A stretch of DNA of 64,000 nucleotides from Paraconexibacter antarcticus (GCF_024220175.1 NZ_CP098502.1:2294001-2358000), one strand, 5' to 3'. Numbered from the stretch's first letter, positions 17,556 through 25,908 are shown. The notes: generated by a model from the letters alone, not told the origin. Numbers and translations: made by a program.

Positions 17556-18223
17556 TAGGTGGCGCTTGTCTTGACGCCTGAGTCGACGGGTGGCTGGCTG
17601 ACGTAAGTCAACGCGGTCTGAACGGTTTTGATCGCGGTATGGAGTTCAGGGGTGTCGCCGTTCTCGAGGTAGTTGAGGATGAGCCCTTGCACGTTGGTGA
17701 GGATGAGGACCTCGAGGCTGGCGCGGTCCAGCAGAAGGGTGCGCCCGCGGCCGATGGCGTCGTCGATGAGGCCGCTGACGAGGTCGCGGAAGCGGGTGGA
17801 GATGTAGCGGGCGGCGCCGAGAAAGGCGGGGTTGGTGATCGACTCGGCCTGGAGGCCAAACCGGGCGACGAGGAGTGCGCGGTCGGTGGTGATCGCGGCC
17901 CAGAACGTCTCAAAGCCGCGCTCGACGATGTCGCTGGGGTCTTCGAGGCCCTGAACGGTGTCCTCGAGCTGTTTGATGAAGCGGCCGCCGACATGCTCGA
18001 CGACGCGCCCGAACAGTCCCTCGCGCGAGTCGTAGTAGTAGATGACGGCGCGCTTGTTCAGGCCGGCCTCGTCGGCCACGCGTTGCAGTGAGGTGGCGGC
18101 GAAGCCGTCGCGAGCGGGGCAGCGCAGAGCGGCTTCGAGGATCGCGGTGGCTCGCTGTTGGCCTTTGCTTGTGAGATCGCTCGGTAGCCAGCCCAGACCT
18201 CCGCGGCCACAGCGCGCGGCCAC
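17555..18223 (-). CDS. TetR family regulator, copy A
   Basis: A 222-codon TetR gene. Its helix-turn-helix (GFAATSLQRVADEAGLNKRAVIYYYDSREGLF) and ligand domain are intact. It shares a 391-base stretch (17686-18076) with no difference to copy B at 30.7-31.2 kb, whereas the flanks differ. Its TAG stop is completed by the TA target and first base of an IS630 element. The GTG start at 18223 is tentative: an Arg/Gly-rich leader of about 16 residues precedes the conserved part. It diverges from a decayed acyl-CoA dehydrogenase, probably its former target. Confidence 0.85.
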   Translation of the reverse strand: MAARCGRGGLGWLPSDLTSKGQQRATAILEAALRCPARDGFAATSLQRVADEAGLNKRAVIYYYDSREGLFGRVVEHVGGRFIKQLEDTVQGLEDPSDIVERGFETFWAAITTDRALLVARFGLQAESITNPAFLGAARYISTRFRDLVSGLIDDAIGRGRTLLLDRASLEVLILTNVQGLILNYLENGDTPELHTAIKTVQTALTYVSQPPVDSGVKTSAT

Positions 18224-18270
18224 GCACGCCCGGAGTGAACGATCATTCGCGTGAGCGGACCGGAGGAGCC

Positions 18271-18700
18271 ATGGACTTCAGATCCAGCGAAGAGCAGCGC
18301 GGTTGGCAACAGCACTGCCACCGCTCCCGCCAGCGAGGCGATACGGCCGGTGGCCGCGCTGCACGCCCGCGAGCAGCACACCCCGTGGGAGGTCGTCCAT
18401 GAGGCGCGCCCATGGGGCGAAACGGTCTCGACACGCTCGACCGGATGGGCACCGATGAGTCCGGGAACATGAGCGCCATCTACGCGGAGGAGCGGCACTC
18501 GGGTGAGCGCGGCATCGCTCTCGCCATTGCCCGATCCGGCCTTCCGTCGGGCATAGCGTCATCCGGGTCGCCCGAGCAGATCGGTCGCTGGGTGCCCGAA
18601 TGCTACGGCGCGACGGGCGCGCAGCGTGTCGTCACGCACCTGCCGCCATCGCCCTCGCGTCGGCTGAGCCAGCCGCACCGCGTGGACGCCCTGCTTCGGC
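18271..18700 (+). pseudogene. Acyl-CoA dehydrogenase, multiply frameshifted remnant
   Basis: An excellent ribosome site (GGAGGAG, 18262-18268) precedes ATG 18271, which encodes MDFRSSEEQRGW, a typical acyl-CoA dehydrogenase N-terminus. The homology then jumps frame to AIRPVAALHAREQHTPWEVV, and jumps again to LDRMGTDESGNMSAIYAEE, GIALAIARSGLP and SPEQIGRWVPECYG. It may continue in a further frame (about 18640) with ALASAEPAA. At least three frameshifts and loss of the rest of the about 1.2 kb gene make it non-functional. Confidence 0.75.
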
Positions 18701-18709
18701 GGTCTTCTC

Positions 18710-19240
18710 TCAGGCGCGCGCGCGTGAACTGCCAGGCAGACGGTCAGCGATCCGGCCCAGACGTTCCGACGCGCCCTGCAATGGCTCCGCGGTGTCGGCG
18801 AGCCGCCCCGCTGCTTCGGTGAGGATGTCGACAGACGGAGCGATGCGCCCCAGGCTGGCGATGTCGCTCTCCAGGCGGCCTACGATTTCCAGTGCCGCGC
18901 CGAGCTGAGTCTCGAGGCCGGCGACCCGGTCGAGCACTTCGCCGATCACCGGGAGCCCGCCTTGGATGCGCTCGACAAGGTCGATGACCTTTCCCAGGCG
19001 ATCGTCGAGGCTCGCGATCCGGATCAGCGCTTGTTGCTCGATCCCGGCCAGCGCCGCCTCGAGTTCCGGGAGCCGCGCCGCAGCAGCGCCGACAACCGCC
19101 AGATGCTCGAGCCCTGCGTCCAGATCGACGGACTGGAACCGCTCGGCGGCTGCGGCGATGGTCTCGGCCGTCCGCGCCAGCGAGTGCAGGTCATCGAGGG
19201 CCCGAAAGAGCAGGCGGGGCGGAACCAGGAGCGGGTTCAT
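18710..19240 (-). CDS. Helical/coiled-coil protein of unknown function
   Basis: A 176-residue protein. After MNPLLVPPRLLFRALDDLHSLA the chain is a nearly continuous amphipathic helix pattern with heptad-like Leu/Ile/Ala spacing up to about residue 165 (ERFQSVDLDAG, LDDRLGKVIDLVERI, LGAALEIVGRLESDI), then a short basic tail. No enzyme or binding motif is visible. It resembles long apolipoprotein-like helical proteins found beside lipid-metabolism genes in actinobacteria, which would fit membrane or lipid association, but this is not shown. Confidence 0.65.
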   Translation of the reverse strand: MNPLLVPPRLLFRALDDLHSLARTAETIAAAAERFQSVDLDAGLEHLAVVGAAAARLPELEAALAGIEQQALIRIASLDDRLGKVIDLVERIQGGLPVIGEVLDRVAGLETQLGAALEIVGRLESDIASLGRIAPSVDILTEAAGRLADTAEPLQGASERLGRIADRLPGSSRARA

Positions 19241-19251
19241 CGCCGACTGAT

Positions 19252-19263
19252 GCTACATGTAGC
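19252..19263. promoter_or_regulatory. Perfect 12-base palindrome GCTACATGTAGC
   Basis: It lies 12 bases upstream of the coiled-coil gene start (minus strand) and about 330 bases upstream of the P450 gene on the other strand. A compact perfect palindrome at a divergent start suggests an operator. Confidence 0.4.
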
Positions 19264-19558
19264 GCTGCTGTGTAACAACACTAAAGACCTTGGCACGGGA
19301 GACGGGATGCGACTCCCACCCGAGCGCCGTCTCCCGCCTGGCGCTGGGGGCCCCCGTCACGCAGCGCTCCGGCCGGCGGATCTTGCGACCGTCGAGATCC
19401 TCATACCACGCGTCGAGCACGAACTCGCGCGAGTGCGTCGTCGAGGACGGTTGCCCCCGTACCGCCCGCCGAGTTCTCCGGCCTGCAGCCGCGACAGTGC
19501 GGGTGATGGGGCGGGATCGCCCTGTCGGCGTCAGATTCCTTCGGCCCAACATATCTAT

Positions 19559-19574
19559 CGCACCCATCGGTGCG
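19559..19574. promoter_or_regulatory. Inverted repeat CGCACC-N4-GGTGCG before the second P450
   Basis: Perfect 6-base arms with a 4-base spacer, 22 bases upstream of the P450 ATG at 19596, a typical operator position. The region 19264-19558 between this and the previous palindrome shows no convincing gene; open frames there are long only because of GC bias. Confidence 0.45.
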
Positions 19575-19595
19575 TTCTACGGTACCGTCACGGTC

Positions 19596-20822
19596 ATGGC
19601 TCCAGAATCGGACGACCCGAACGCAACACGGGTGATCGCTGAGGGCCACTGGCAGCAGGGGCCGCCGCACGAGCTCTTCAAGCGCCTGCGCGGCACGTGC
19701 CCTGTGCACTGGAGCGACGGCGTCGACGAGTACCCGACCGAGGCGGGCTATTGGTCGGTCACGAGGGCGGACGACGTCCACACCGTCAGCCGGGACTGGG
19801 AGACGTACTCATCGGCCAGCGGCATCACCGTCGTCTCCGACGCGGTGATGCCGGTCGAGCTGATCTCATCGATGTTCATCGGGATGGACCCGCCGAAGCA
19901 CGACCGGCTCAAGGCCCTTTTCCAGCGCGGGTTCACGCCCAAGCGCATCGCCGAACACGAGGACGAGATCCGCGCCATCGCTGTGGGCGTGCTTCAGGGC
20001 CTGGCGGACCGTGAGCGGTGCGATCTCGTGGCGGACGTCGCGCAGCCCGTCGTGTCGCGGGTGATCGGCAGCTTCATGGGTATCGCGCCGGAGGACGACG
20101 AACCGTGGGCGGTCCTGATGAACGCCATGGTCGCCTCGGGCGACCCCGACCTCAACCCCGAGGGGCCGGAGGCGATCATGCAGAGCCAGGTGCCGCTCAT
20201 CTTCGAGCGCTGCCAAGCGCTCATCGCCGCGCGCCGCGAGACTCCGGGCCAGGACCTCACAAGCGTCCTGGTCCACGCCGAGGTCGATGGCGAGAAGTTG
20301 GAGGAACACGAGATCGTCATGGGGTTCTTCCTCCTGATGGCTGCGGGCAACGACTCCACGAAGGCCACCTACACCAGCGCCATGCGCGCCTTGATGGAGA
20401 ACCCGGACCAGCGCGATCTGCTCCTGGCGGAACCCGAGCTCGTCCCGAGCGCCGTGGAGGAGGCTCTGCGGATGTTCCCGGCCTTCTCGCACTTCCGGCG
20501 CACGGCGACGAGGGACACCGTGCTCAGCGGCGTGCAGATCCGCAAGGGGGACAAGGTCGCGCTCTGGTACCCCTCCTCCAACCGCGACGAGACGCGCTAT
20601 AAGGACGCCGACCGCTTCGACGTGAGGCGCAACCCGGAGCACCAGGCGTTCGGTGCCGGGGGCCGGCACTTTTGCCTCGGAACCGCCCTCGCGCGCCTGG
20701 AGCTGCGAGTACTGCTCGAGGAGACCTTGGTGCATTTCCCAGCGATGGCGATCGACGGCGGCGTGACACACGTCCTCTCACCGTTCGCCAACCAGCTCAA
20801 GACCCTGCCGGTCCGTCTTTAG
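19596..20822 (+). CDS. Cytochrome P450
   Basis: A 408-residue bacterial class I P450. Visible motifs are the I-helix AGNDST (G251-T255, replacing the common AGxET), ExxR in EEALRMFP (E289/R292), and the heme loop FGAGGRHFCLG with Cys360. The pattern of the I-helix and heme loop resembles the CYP125/CYP142/CYP124-like group that oxidises sterol and isoprenoid side chains, but that is only a family-level hint. The frame is open for 300 bases upstream; the ATG at 19596 gives the normal length and follows an operator-like repeat. Confidence 0.95.
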   Translation: MAPESDDPNATRVIAEGHWQQGPPHELFKRLRGTCPVHWSDGVDEYPTEAGYWSVTRADDVHTVSRDWETYSSASGITVVSDAVMPVELISSMFIGMDPPKHDRLKALFQRGFTPKRIAEHEDEIRAIAVGVLQGLADRERCDLVADVAQPVVSRVIGSFMGIAPEDDEPWAVLMNAMVASGDPDLNPEGPEAIMQSQVPLIFERCQALIAARRETPGQDLTSVLVHAEVDGEKLEEHEIVMGFFLLMAAGNDSTKATYTSAMRALMENPDQRDLLLAEPELVPSAVEEALRMFPAFSHFRRTATRDTVLSGVQIRKGDKVALWYPSSNRDETRYKDADRFDVRRNPEHQAFGAGGRHFCLGTALARLELRVLLEETLVHFPAMAIDGGVTHVLSPFANQLKTLPVRL

Positions 20823-20884
20823 GCGTTCAGGCGCCGACCAGGCCATCGGGACGGCGCGGCCACGTCGCGGAGTTCGAGGGGCTA

Positions 20885-21073
20885 GGCGTCAGGCCGGCGG
20901 TCCGGCGCCCTCCAGCCGCCGCCCCAGAACGCCTCGACGTGCTCGTCGAGCTTGGAGCAAAGGCGGCTGACGCGGTCCTTGTCGACCTGAGTCGCGCGGC
21001 AGGTCGCCGTGCTCGCCGTCCGTCACACGCGCAGCGACATCGGGAGGGGTCATCATCCGGCTCTCGCCCATCG
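20885..21073 (-). pseudogene. IS256 (Mutator)-family transposase remnant
   Basis: The minus strand reads MTPPDVAARVTDGEHGDL, a Mutator-transposase N-terminus, then in another frame VDKDRVSRLCSKLDEHVEAF. The latter matches the conserved region about 150 residues further along in full transposases. A large internal deletion and a frameshift have fused the two, and the catalytic domain is gone. Confidence 0.6.
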
Positions 21074-21260
21074 TGGTGCTCCTCGTCGTCGACTCCTAAA
21101 AGAGCCGATGAGCTTGGACGTCACGGTGGTCGGACTGACGATCCGTGGGGCGTTTCCGGGGCGGGTCATCCTGTCCGCTATGTACCATCGTGTCCGCTAT
21201 GTCCAGCGTTTCCCGGTCATCCGGGGCGTCTGGGGACACGATGACCGCCCTGGCCAAGGA

Positions 21261-21301
21261 TGGTAAGGAAGGGGTCATCGGTTCGAATCCGATAGAGAGC
21301 T
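21261..21301 (+). pseudogene. 3' half of a tRNA-Thr(GGT), probable attachment-site copy
   Basis: The sequence reads as the 3' part of a threonine tRNA. TGGTAA corresponds to U33 and anticodon GGT (21261-21266), then come the 3' anticodon stem GGAAG, a variable region, a perfect T arm (ATCGG-TTCGAAT-CCGAT, 21277-21293) and a 7-base acceptor strand AGAGAGC. No complementary 5' half precedes it. Displaced tRNA 3' halves of this kind are left by tRNA-targeting integrases; an excisionase/integrase pair follows at 21.5 kb. Confidence 0.7.
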
Positions 21302-21311
21302 TCATCAGATT

Positions 21312-21335
21312 CCCCCGCACACGCGGGGGTTTCTT
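21312..21335 (+). terminator. Rho-independent terminator after the tRNA-Thr fragment
   Basis: CCCCCGC-ACAC-GCGGGGG followed by TTTCTT: a 7-bp GC stem, tetraloop and T-rich tail, 10 bases beyond the tRNA 3' end. It is probably the native tRNA terminator carried along with the 3' half. Confidence 0.75.
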
Positions 21336-21504
21336 GTTCCCGGGGTCCCGTTCAAATCCTCGACCGGCGCCTTACTGGGGCGTTTGTGGGGCGCTCGGCG
21401 CCCCGGAAGCGCCCCACAGACGACCCTTTCCCAGAACGACATTCGGGAGGGGGTGGTTTCCCGGCTGGCACGACAGAGCCTCAGAGCCCTCTGTCTTCTG
21501 CCAC

Positions 21505-21846
21505 GTGTCTGCCGAGCCCACAACACCGTTTGATGATCTGGAGCCGTCCGCGGTCCTGACGGCCCAGGAGGTCGCGGCCCGGCTGCGCGTCGACGCGCGG
21601 TCGGTGCGCCGAGCGGTCAGCCGGGGCGACCTGCCGGCCAGTCGCGCGTGCGGGCTGCGGATTCTTGCTGCCGATGCCGCAAGCTGGTGGCGATCGCGGC
21701 GTGTCAACGCGAACGCGGCGCCGGAGCTGCCGCTCGAGCTTCTGGCGACTGCGGACGCGGCGCGTCCGGTCCGGCGCAAGGCACGTCGTCGGTCGTCTTC
21801 GGCGGAACGCCTCCCGCTGCCTCCTCGGTCAGGAGGTGGGCGATGA
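21505..21846 (+). CDS. Excisionase-like helix-turn-helix protein
   Basis: A 113-residue protein starting at GTG 21505. A central winged-helix motif of the AlpA/Xis (MerR-like) kind, LTAQEVAARLRVDARSVRRAVSRGDLPASR, spans about residues 18-48 and is followed by LRILAADAASWW and a basic tail. Its stop overlaps the integrase ATG (ATGA), the standard xis-int arrangement. Such proteins bind attachment sites and direct excision. With the integrase broken it can act at most as a DNA-binding relic. Confidence 0.7.
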   Translation: MSAEPTTPFDDLEPSAVLTAQEVAARLRVDARSVRRAVSRGDLPASRACGLRILAADAASWWRSRRVNANAAPELPLELLATADAARPVRRKARRRSSSAERLPLPPRSGGGR

Positions 21847-22965
21847 CCCGTCGCACGTTGCCGCCCGGGGTGGAGCTGCGCCGGTACAGGCGCGGGGACG
21901 GCACGATCACCGAGACCTTCGCCGTCCGCTACGTGGAGGCGTCCGGTGCCCGGCCGCGACGGTCGTTCGACTCGCTCGAGGACGCGATGGACTTCCTGGC
22001 GAAGCGACGCAGCGCCAAGCGGTGGCGGCCCGAGGAGCTGCGCCAAGAGCAGGGCGGTCGCCAGACGCTCACCGAGTTCTTCGACGAGTGGTGGATGACT
22101 CACGGGGTCGTCCAGCTCAAGCGCTCGACGCTTGCGGTGTACCGCTGCCTCTGGGAAACGCACGCGCAGCCTCGGCTGGGCTCGCTACCGCTTCGTGACA
22201 TCGACGCCCGCAAGGTCGTCGCGTTCCGCGCACGAGCTGCTGGAAGCCGGCGTCGGGCGCCACTCGGTGGTGAAGACGCTGTCCATGCTGCAGCGCGTCT
22301 TCCGAGACGCCGTCGAGTACGGCGACGTGGCGTTCAACCCGTTCAAGGCCGTGCAGAAGCCGACCCCTGGGCCGTCGCGGGACGCCCAGCCGCTGACGCC
22401 TCTGGACGTCGAGCGCCTGGCCGACCACCTACGAGGTCGTGGGTATGAGATGTCGGCGGTGCTCGTGCGGCTGATGGCCTGCACCGGGCTGCGGCCGCAA
22501 GAGGCGCTTGCGCTGCACTGGTTCGCGGTTCGCGGTTCGCGAGAAGACGCTGCTCAGTCAAGTCGCCAATGCCGACGGAGAGCTCGATCGCCTCAAGAAC
22601 CGCAAGCGCTCGCGGGAGCGCAGCCGCACGGTCGACCTGAAGCCTGCGGTCCACGCAGACCTCGTCGCCTGGCGCGAGATGTGCGGGATGCCGGCGGACA
22701 GCCAGCTCGTCTTCCCGCATGAGACGCAGGGCGGGCTCTGGCGGGAAGAGCATTATCGGACGTGGCGACGCCGGATCTACGTCGTTTCTGCGGAGAACGT
22801 CGGGCTGGCCACCCCGCGCCCTTACGACCTGCGTCATACGGGGCATCGCTGCTGATCGCCGAGAAGAAGTTGTCGATCGTCGAGATCTCCGAGCAGATCG
22901 GTGACAAGACCTCCACGGTCCTCGACGTCTACAGCCATGTGATGAACAAATGGCGTCACCGCTGA
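21843..22965 (+). pseudogene. Tyrosine integrase with three frameshifts
   Basis: The parts of a phage-type integrase appear in order but in different frames. The N-terminal arm-binding region and SAM-like domain (MTRRTLPPGVELRRYRR to IDARKVVAF) run up to about 22230. The catalytic start is in a second frame (VVKTLSMLQRVFRDAVEYG, CTGLRPQEALALHW, with the first catalytic Arg). After about 22530 the frame changes again (DLKPAVHADL, PRPYDLRH), and after about 22845 once more (EISEQIGDKTSTVLDVYSHV, with the nucleophilic Tyr). Each step needs one or two bases, so it is either decayed or affected by sequencing error. Confidence 0.8.
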
Positions 22966-23037
22966 CAGGTCAACATCGACACCGAGATCCGGCGCGCCCG
23001 CAAGCGCGTCGGCTGATCGCCGAACACAGGAGACACG

Positions 23038-23302
23038 ATGGACAACGCTGAGTGGCAGGAGTTCGTGGAAGACCTGGTAGAGGCGAAGGCCTGCCTTGGC
23101 GAGGTATGGCGGTTGCTGGACGGGATCGAGGGTGCTGCCCCTGGAGTCGAGGAGGCGCTTCGGGTCGGCCCTGCCGGCCATCGACACGGTCTACGCGATC
23201 GAGCGTGAGAACCCAGCGCACATGGACGTCGTGTCGCCCGACGCGGTTGACCGCTTCTGGACGGTGCACCGCGCTCTTCGGGGCTTCGCCGTCGGGAGCT
23301 GA
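23038..23302 (+). pseudogene. Small unrecognised gene with one frameshift
   Basis: It has a good start (GGAGA site, ATG 23038) and reads MDNAEWQEFVEDLVEAKACLGEVWRL and on to GVEEALR, then continues in the +1 frame as ALPAIDTVYAIERENPAHMD to FAVGS and a stop. Joined, the product would be about 88 residues, acidic and helical. I do not recognise it. It lies between the integrase remnant and a displaced tRNA-Ser half, so it was probably cargo of the lost element. Confidence 0.5.
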
Positions 23303-23320
23303 TTCGCCGCTCTCGATGCA

Positions 23321-23382
23321 ACGGTCTCGCAAACCGTTGTGCGGTGTAAGCCGTACCCAGGGTTTGAATCCCTGTCTCTTGT
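23321..23382 (+). pseudogene. 3' portion of a class II tRNA (tRNA-Ser-like), probable attachment-site copy
   Basis: A perfect anticodon stem-loop ACGGT-CTCGCAA-ACCGT is followed by a long variable arm (GTGCGG-TGTAAG-CCGTAC) and a perfect T arm (CAGGG-TTTGAAT-CCCTG), then an acceptor-like strand. The long variable arm marks a Ser/Leu-type tRNA. The loop resembles serine CTCGAAA but has C for A at position 36, giving CGC. The upstream 40 bases cannot form the D arm and acceptor; they are the end of a coding frame. This looks like a second displaced tRNA 3' half. Confidence 0.6.
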
Positions 23383-23563
23383 CTCTCCGCTTTTTGCAGG
23401 GATTCTGCAGCCCTCAACACGGTACTCGAGCGGCGACGTATCGCCGCTCAGAACCGCTGAAGACCGCTGGAATCGGGGTACGACTACCCCAAGATTTCCC
23501 ACAGAGCCACCGTTTCGACGGCCCCCCGGACGGCCGATCGACGACGGCCGGCACCACTATGCG

Positions 23564-23586
23564 AAAGCCCTTGTTCAAGGGCTTTT
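23564..23586 (+). terminator. Hairpin AAAGCCCTTG/CAAGGGCTTT
   Basis: Ten-base complementary arms around a two-base centre, followed by TTTTGCG, form a terminator-like hairpin. The stretch 23383-23791 otherwise shows no supported gene. Confidence 0.45.
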
Positions 23587-23791
23587 GCGACCGAGACTCC
23601 GGCGCGTATCGTCCCCGTCGATCACCGGACCACGGTCCGAAAAAATGGAGCGGTGCTGAAGACCGTCGCAAGCGCCAGCCGTCGCAACACGGCCGCTGGG
23701 AAGCCGCCGAACAGACAGCGTGACAACCGGGCTGCCCGCAGAGCGCCGACGTTCGCGCTGCTGCTCTGCGAGGGCTACACAGCGGGACGCG

Positions 23792-24415
23792 TCAGGCGGG
23801 CTCCTCACCAAGGAACTGCGCTGCGGATTCCAGGAGGATCGGCCGCATCGCCCGCCACCGTGCGTCTACCTGGTCGCGCCCGGAGACCGGGATCGCCATG
23901 ACGAGGCCGCGAAAGAGCGATATGGCGATGTCGAGGAAGGCGAGAAAGCGTGGGTCGTCCGCGAATTCGGGGAAGAGCACCACGGCGGTGTTCACGAAGA
24001 TGCCGCTCAGGCGCTGCTCGAGCTCGCGCAGGGTCGCGGCGAGCTCGGGCTCGGACCACGCGGCGGCCCACAGCTGGGCGGCGGCGAGTGCGGGGGGTGA
24101 GCTGAGTTCGCGCCAGGCCTGGTCCAGGCCGGCGGCTCGCTGGTCGGGGCTGCGTAGCGCTGCAAGATCGATCTGCTCCAGCGCGTCGTCGGCGAGCCGG
24201 GAGGCCAGGTGCGTGACGGCCTCGATGAGGAGCGCTTCGCGCGTCTCGAAGTGGTGCATGAGCGTGCTCTGCGCGACGCCTGCGCGCTCGGCGATGTTGC
24301 GCGTGCTCAGGCCGCCCCAGCCGTCCTCGACCAGGCAGTCGCGGGTCGCGTCCAGCAGCGCGGTCCGCGTCGCGATGCGCTGCTGGGCCCGGGTCGGCCG
24401 TCGCGGTTGAGGCAC
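23792..24415 (-). CDS. TetR family regulator of the ABC1-kinase operon
   Basis: A 207-residue TetR protein. The helix-turn-helix is at about residues 10-55 (GWGGLSTRNIAERAGVAQSTLMHHFETREALL), with helical C-terminal domain features (SEPELAATLRELEQRL). I chose GTG 24415 because GGAG lies a suitable distance upstream; earlier in-frame starts lie inside or beyond the operator palindrome. It diverges from the six-gene operon starting at 24511, and an 18-base perfect palindrome sits between the two starts, so autoregulation and control of that operon are likely. Confidence 0.92.
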   Translation of the reverse strand: MPQPRRPTRAQQRIATRTALLDATRDCLVEDGWGGLSTRNIAERAGVAQSTLMHHFETREALLIEAVTHLASRLADDALEQIDLAALRSPDQRAAGLDQAWRELSSPPALAAAQLWAAAWSEPELAATLRELEQRLSGIFVNTAVVLFPEFADDPRFLAFLDIAISLFRGLVMAIPVSGRDQVDARWRAMRPILLESAAQFLGEEPA

Positions 24416-24430
24416 CGTTGTCTCCGTGTC

Positions 24431-24448
24431 ACCGATCACGTGATCGGT
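24431..24448. promoter_or_regulatory. Perfect 18-base palindrome, TetR operator
   Basis: ACCGATCACGTGATCGGT is fully self-complementary. It lies 16 bases upstream of the chosen TetR start and 62 bases upstream of the ABC1-kinase gene. It shares the CCGAT/ATCGG half-site with the operators at 12.08 and 13.96 kb, with 4 extra bases between the halves. Confidence 0.75.
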
Positions 24449-24510
24449 ATGGTACGGTCCGTCGTCGATCGAGTGAACGGCGAATCGCGTGATGATCGGG
24501 AGGATGGCAC

Positions 24511-25908
24511 GTGGCACGGGACGAAATCAAGGGGTCGAGGGTCCGCCGGGCCGCTCGCATGAGCGGCACGGCTGCCGGGGTCGCGGCGCGGGAGGGCGCC
24601 GCCCGGGCGCTCCTCGCGACGGGCTCCTCGGACGCACGGCGCAGCGCCGCCTCGCGGCAGCAGCTGAAGTCCGCGCAGGCGCTCGTCAAGCTCTTCAGCG
24701 GGATGCGCGGCGCTGCGATGAAGGTCGGACAGACGCTCAGCGCCGTTGACTTGGGAACGGTGCCGGAGGAGATCCGCCCCGAGTTCCAGGCGATCCTCGC
24801 GTCGCTGCAGCAGAGCGCGGAGCCCGTGTCGTTCCGGTCGATCGCGAAGGTCATCGAGGAGGACCTGGGCGAGCGCCTGGCCGACGTCTTCGCCGACATC
24901 GATCCCGAGCCGCTGGCCGCCGCGTCGATCGGCCAGGTCCACCGCGCGACCCTGCACGACGGCCGTGACGTCGTCGTGAAGGTGCAGTACCCCGGCATCG
25001 CCGAGGCGATCCACGCCGACATGCAGAATCTCCGCCTCGGGCTCAAGCTGCTGAGCGCCATCGCCCCCGGCATCGACACGGGGGCGATCGCCGGCGAGAT
25101 CCGTGAGCGCATCGCCGAAGAGCTCGACTACGAGCTGGAGGCGGCCAACCAACGCGCGATGGCACGCGCCTACCGCGGGCACCCGTTCGTCGTCGTGCCC
25201 GACGTTGTCACGAGCCTCTCCCGCGAACGCGTCATCGTCAGCGACTTCGTCGACGCTAAGCGCTTCGCCGAATTCAACGCCACGGCAACCCAAGAGCAAC
25301 GCAACCGGGCCGGCGAGATCATCGTCCGCTTCTACCTCAACGGGCCGATGCGCCACCGGCTGCTCAACGGCGATCCGCACCCGGGCAACGTGCTGTTCCT
25401 CGACGACGGTCGCGTGGCCTTCCTGGACTTTGGCTTCTTCAAGCACATGGGGGACGACGAGGTCCGCCACCTCGTGCAGACGACGCAGGCGACGTACGAG
25501 CGGGACGCCGACCGGCTGCTGGCGATCGTCGCCGAGCTCGGGTCGCTGCCTCCCGACCCTCGCCTGGCCGAGCCGTTCCTGGAGAACTACGAGGCGATCT
25601 TCGGCTGGCTGATGGTGGAGGAGCCGCGACGCGTCGACGTCACGCAGACGGCCGACATGATGCGCCGCTACACGCAGATGCGCGGGCAGGAGGGCCTTGA
25701 CCAGCTGACGCTCCCAGCCGAGCACTTCGTCCTCATGCGCGGGGTGATGCTCGTCATCGGTCTGCTCGGGCAGTTGCAGGCGCAGAACACGTGGTTCGAC
25801 GTCGCGCGTGAGTGGCTCTTCGGCGACGCCCCGGTGACCGAGCTCGGCCAGGCCGAGGAGACGTTTTTCGGGACGCGGCACACGTACACGACCGAGGTCG
25901 TCCGGTGA
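24511..25908 (+). CDS. ABC1/UbiB-family atypical kinase
   Basis: A 465-residue ADCK/UbiB-like protein. It has the family KxGQ motif (MKVGQTLS), the Ala-rich loop AAASIGQVH replacing the Gly-rich loop, the invariant Lys (VVVKVQYPG), DPHPGNVLF as catalytic loop and DFGFF as metal-binding motif. The C-terminus has hydrophobic helices. GTG 24511 follows GGGAGGA by 6 bases. Characterised relatives support ubiquinone or other prenyl-lipid metabolism by ATPase activity. It leads an operon of oxidoreductases and a hydrolase, so it may help extract or present a membrane-buried lipid substrate. That role is inference. Confidence 0.93.
   Translation: MARDEIKGSRVRRAARMSGTAAGVAAREGAARALLATGSSDARRSAASRQQLKSAQALVKLFSGMRGAAMKVGQTLSAVDLGTVPEEIRPEFQAILASLQQSAEPVSFRSIAKVIEEDLGERLADVFADIDPEPLAAASIGQVHRATLHDGRDVVVKVQYPGIAEAIHADMQNLRLGLKLLSAIAPGIDTGAIAGEIRERIAEELDYELEAANQRAMARAYRGHPFVVVPDVVTSLSRERVIVSDFVDAKRFAEFNATATQEQRNRAGEIIVRFYLNGPMRHRLLNGDPHPGNVLFLDDGRVAFLDFGFFKHMGDDEVRHLVQTTQATYERDADRLLAIVAELGSLPPDPRLAEPFLENYEAIFGWLMVEEPRRVDVTQTADMMRRYTQMRGQEGLDQLTLPAEHFVLMRGVMLVIGLLGQLQAQNTWFDVAREWLFGDAPVTELGQAEETFFGTRHTYTTEVVR

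Noticed and set aside
21340-21375. Second tRNA T-arm-like string (GTTCAAATC) near 21.35 kb
   Set aside because: The flanking bases do not pair into a T stem, so it is not a tRNA remnant that can be supported.
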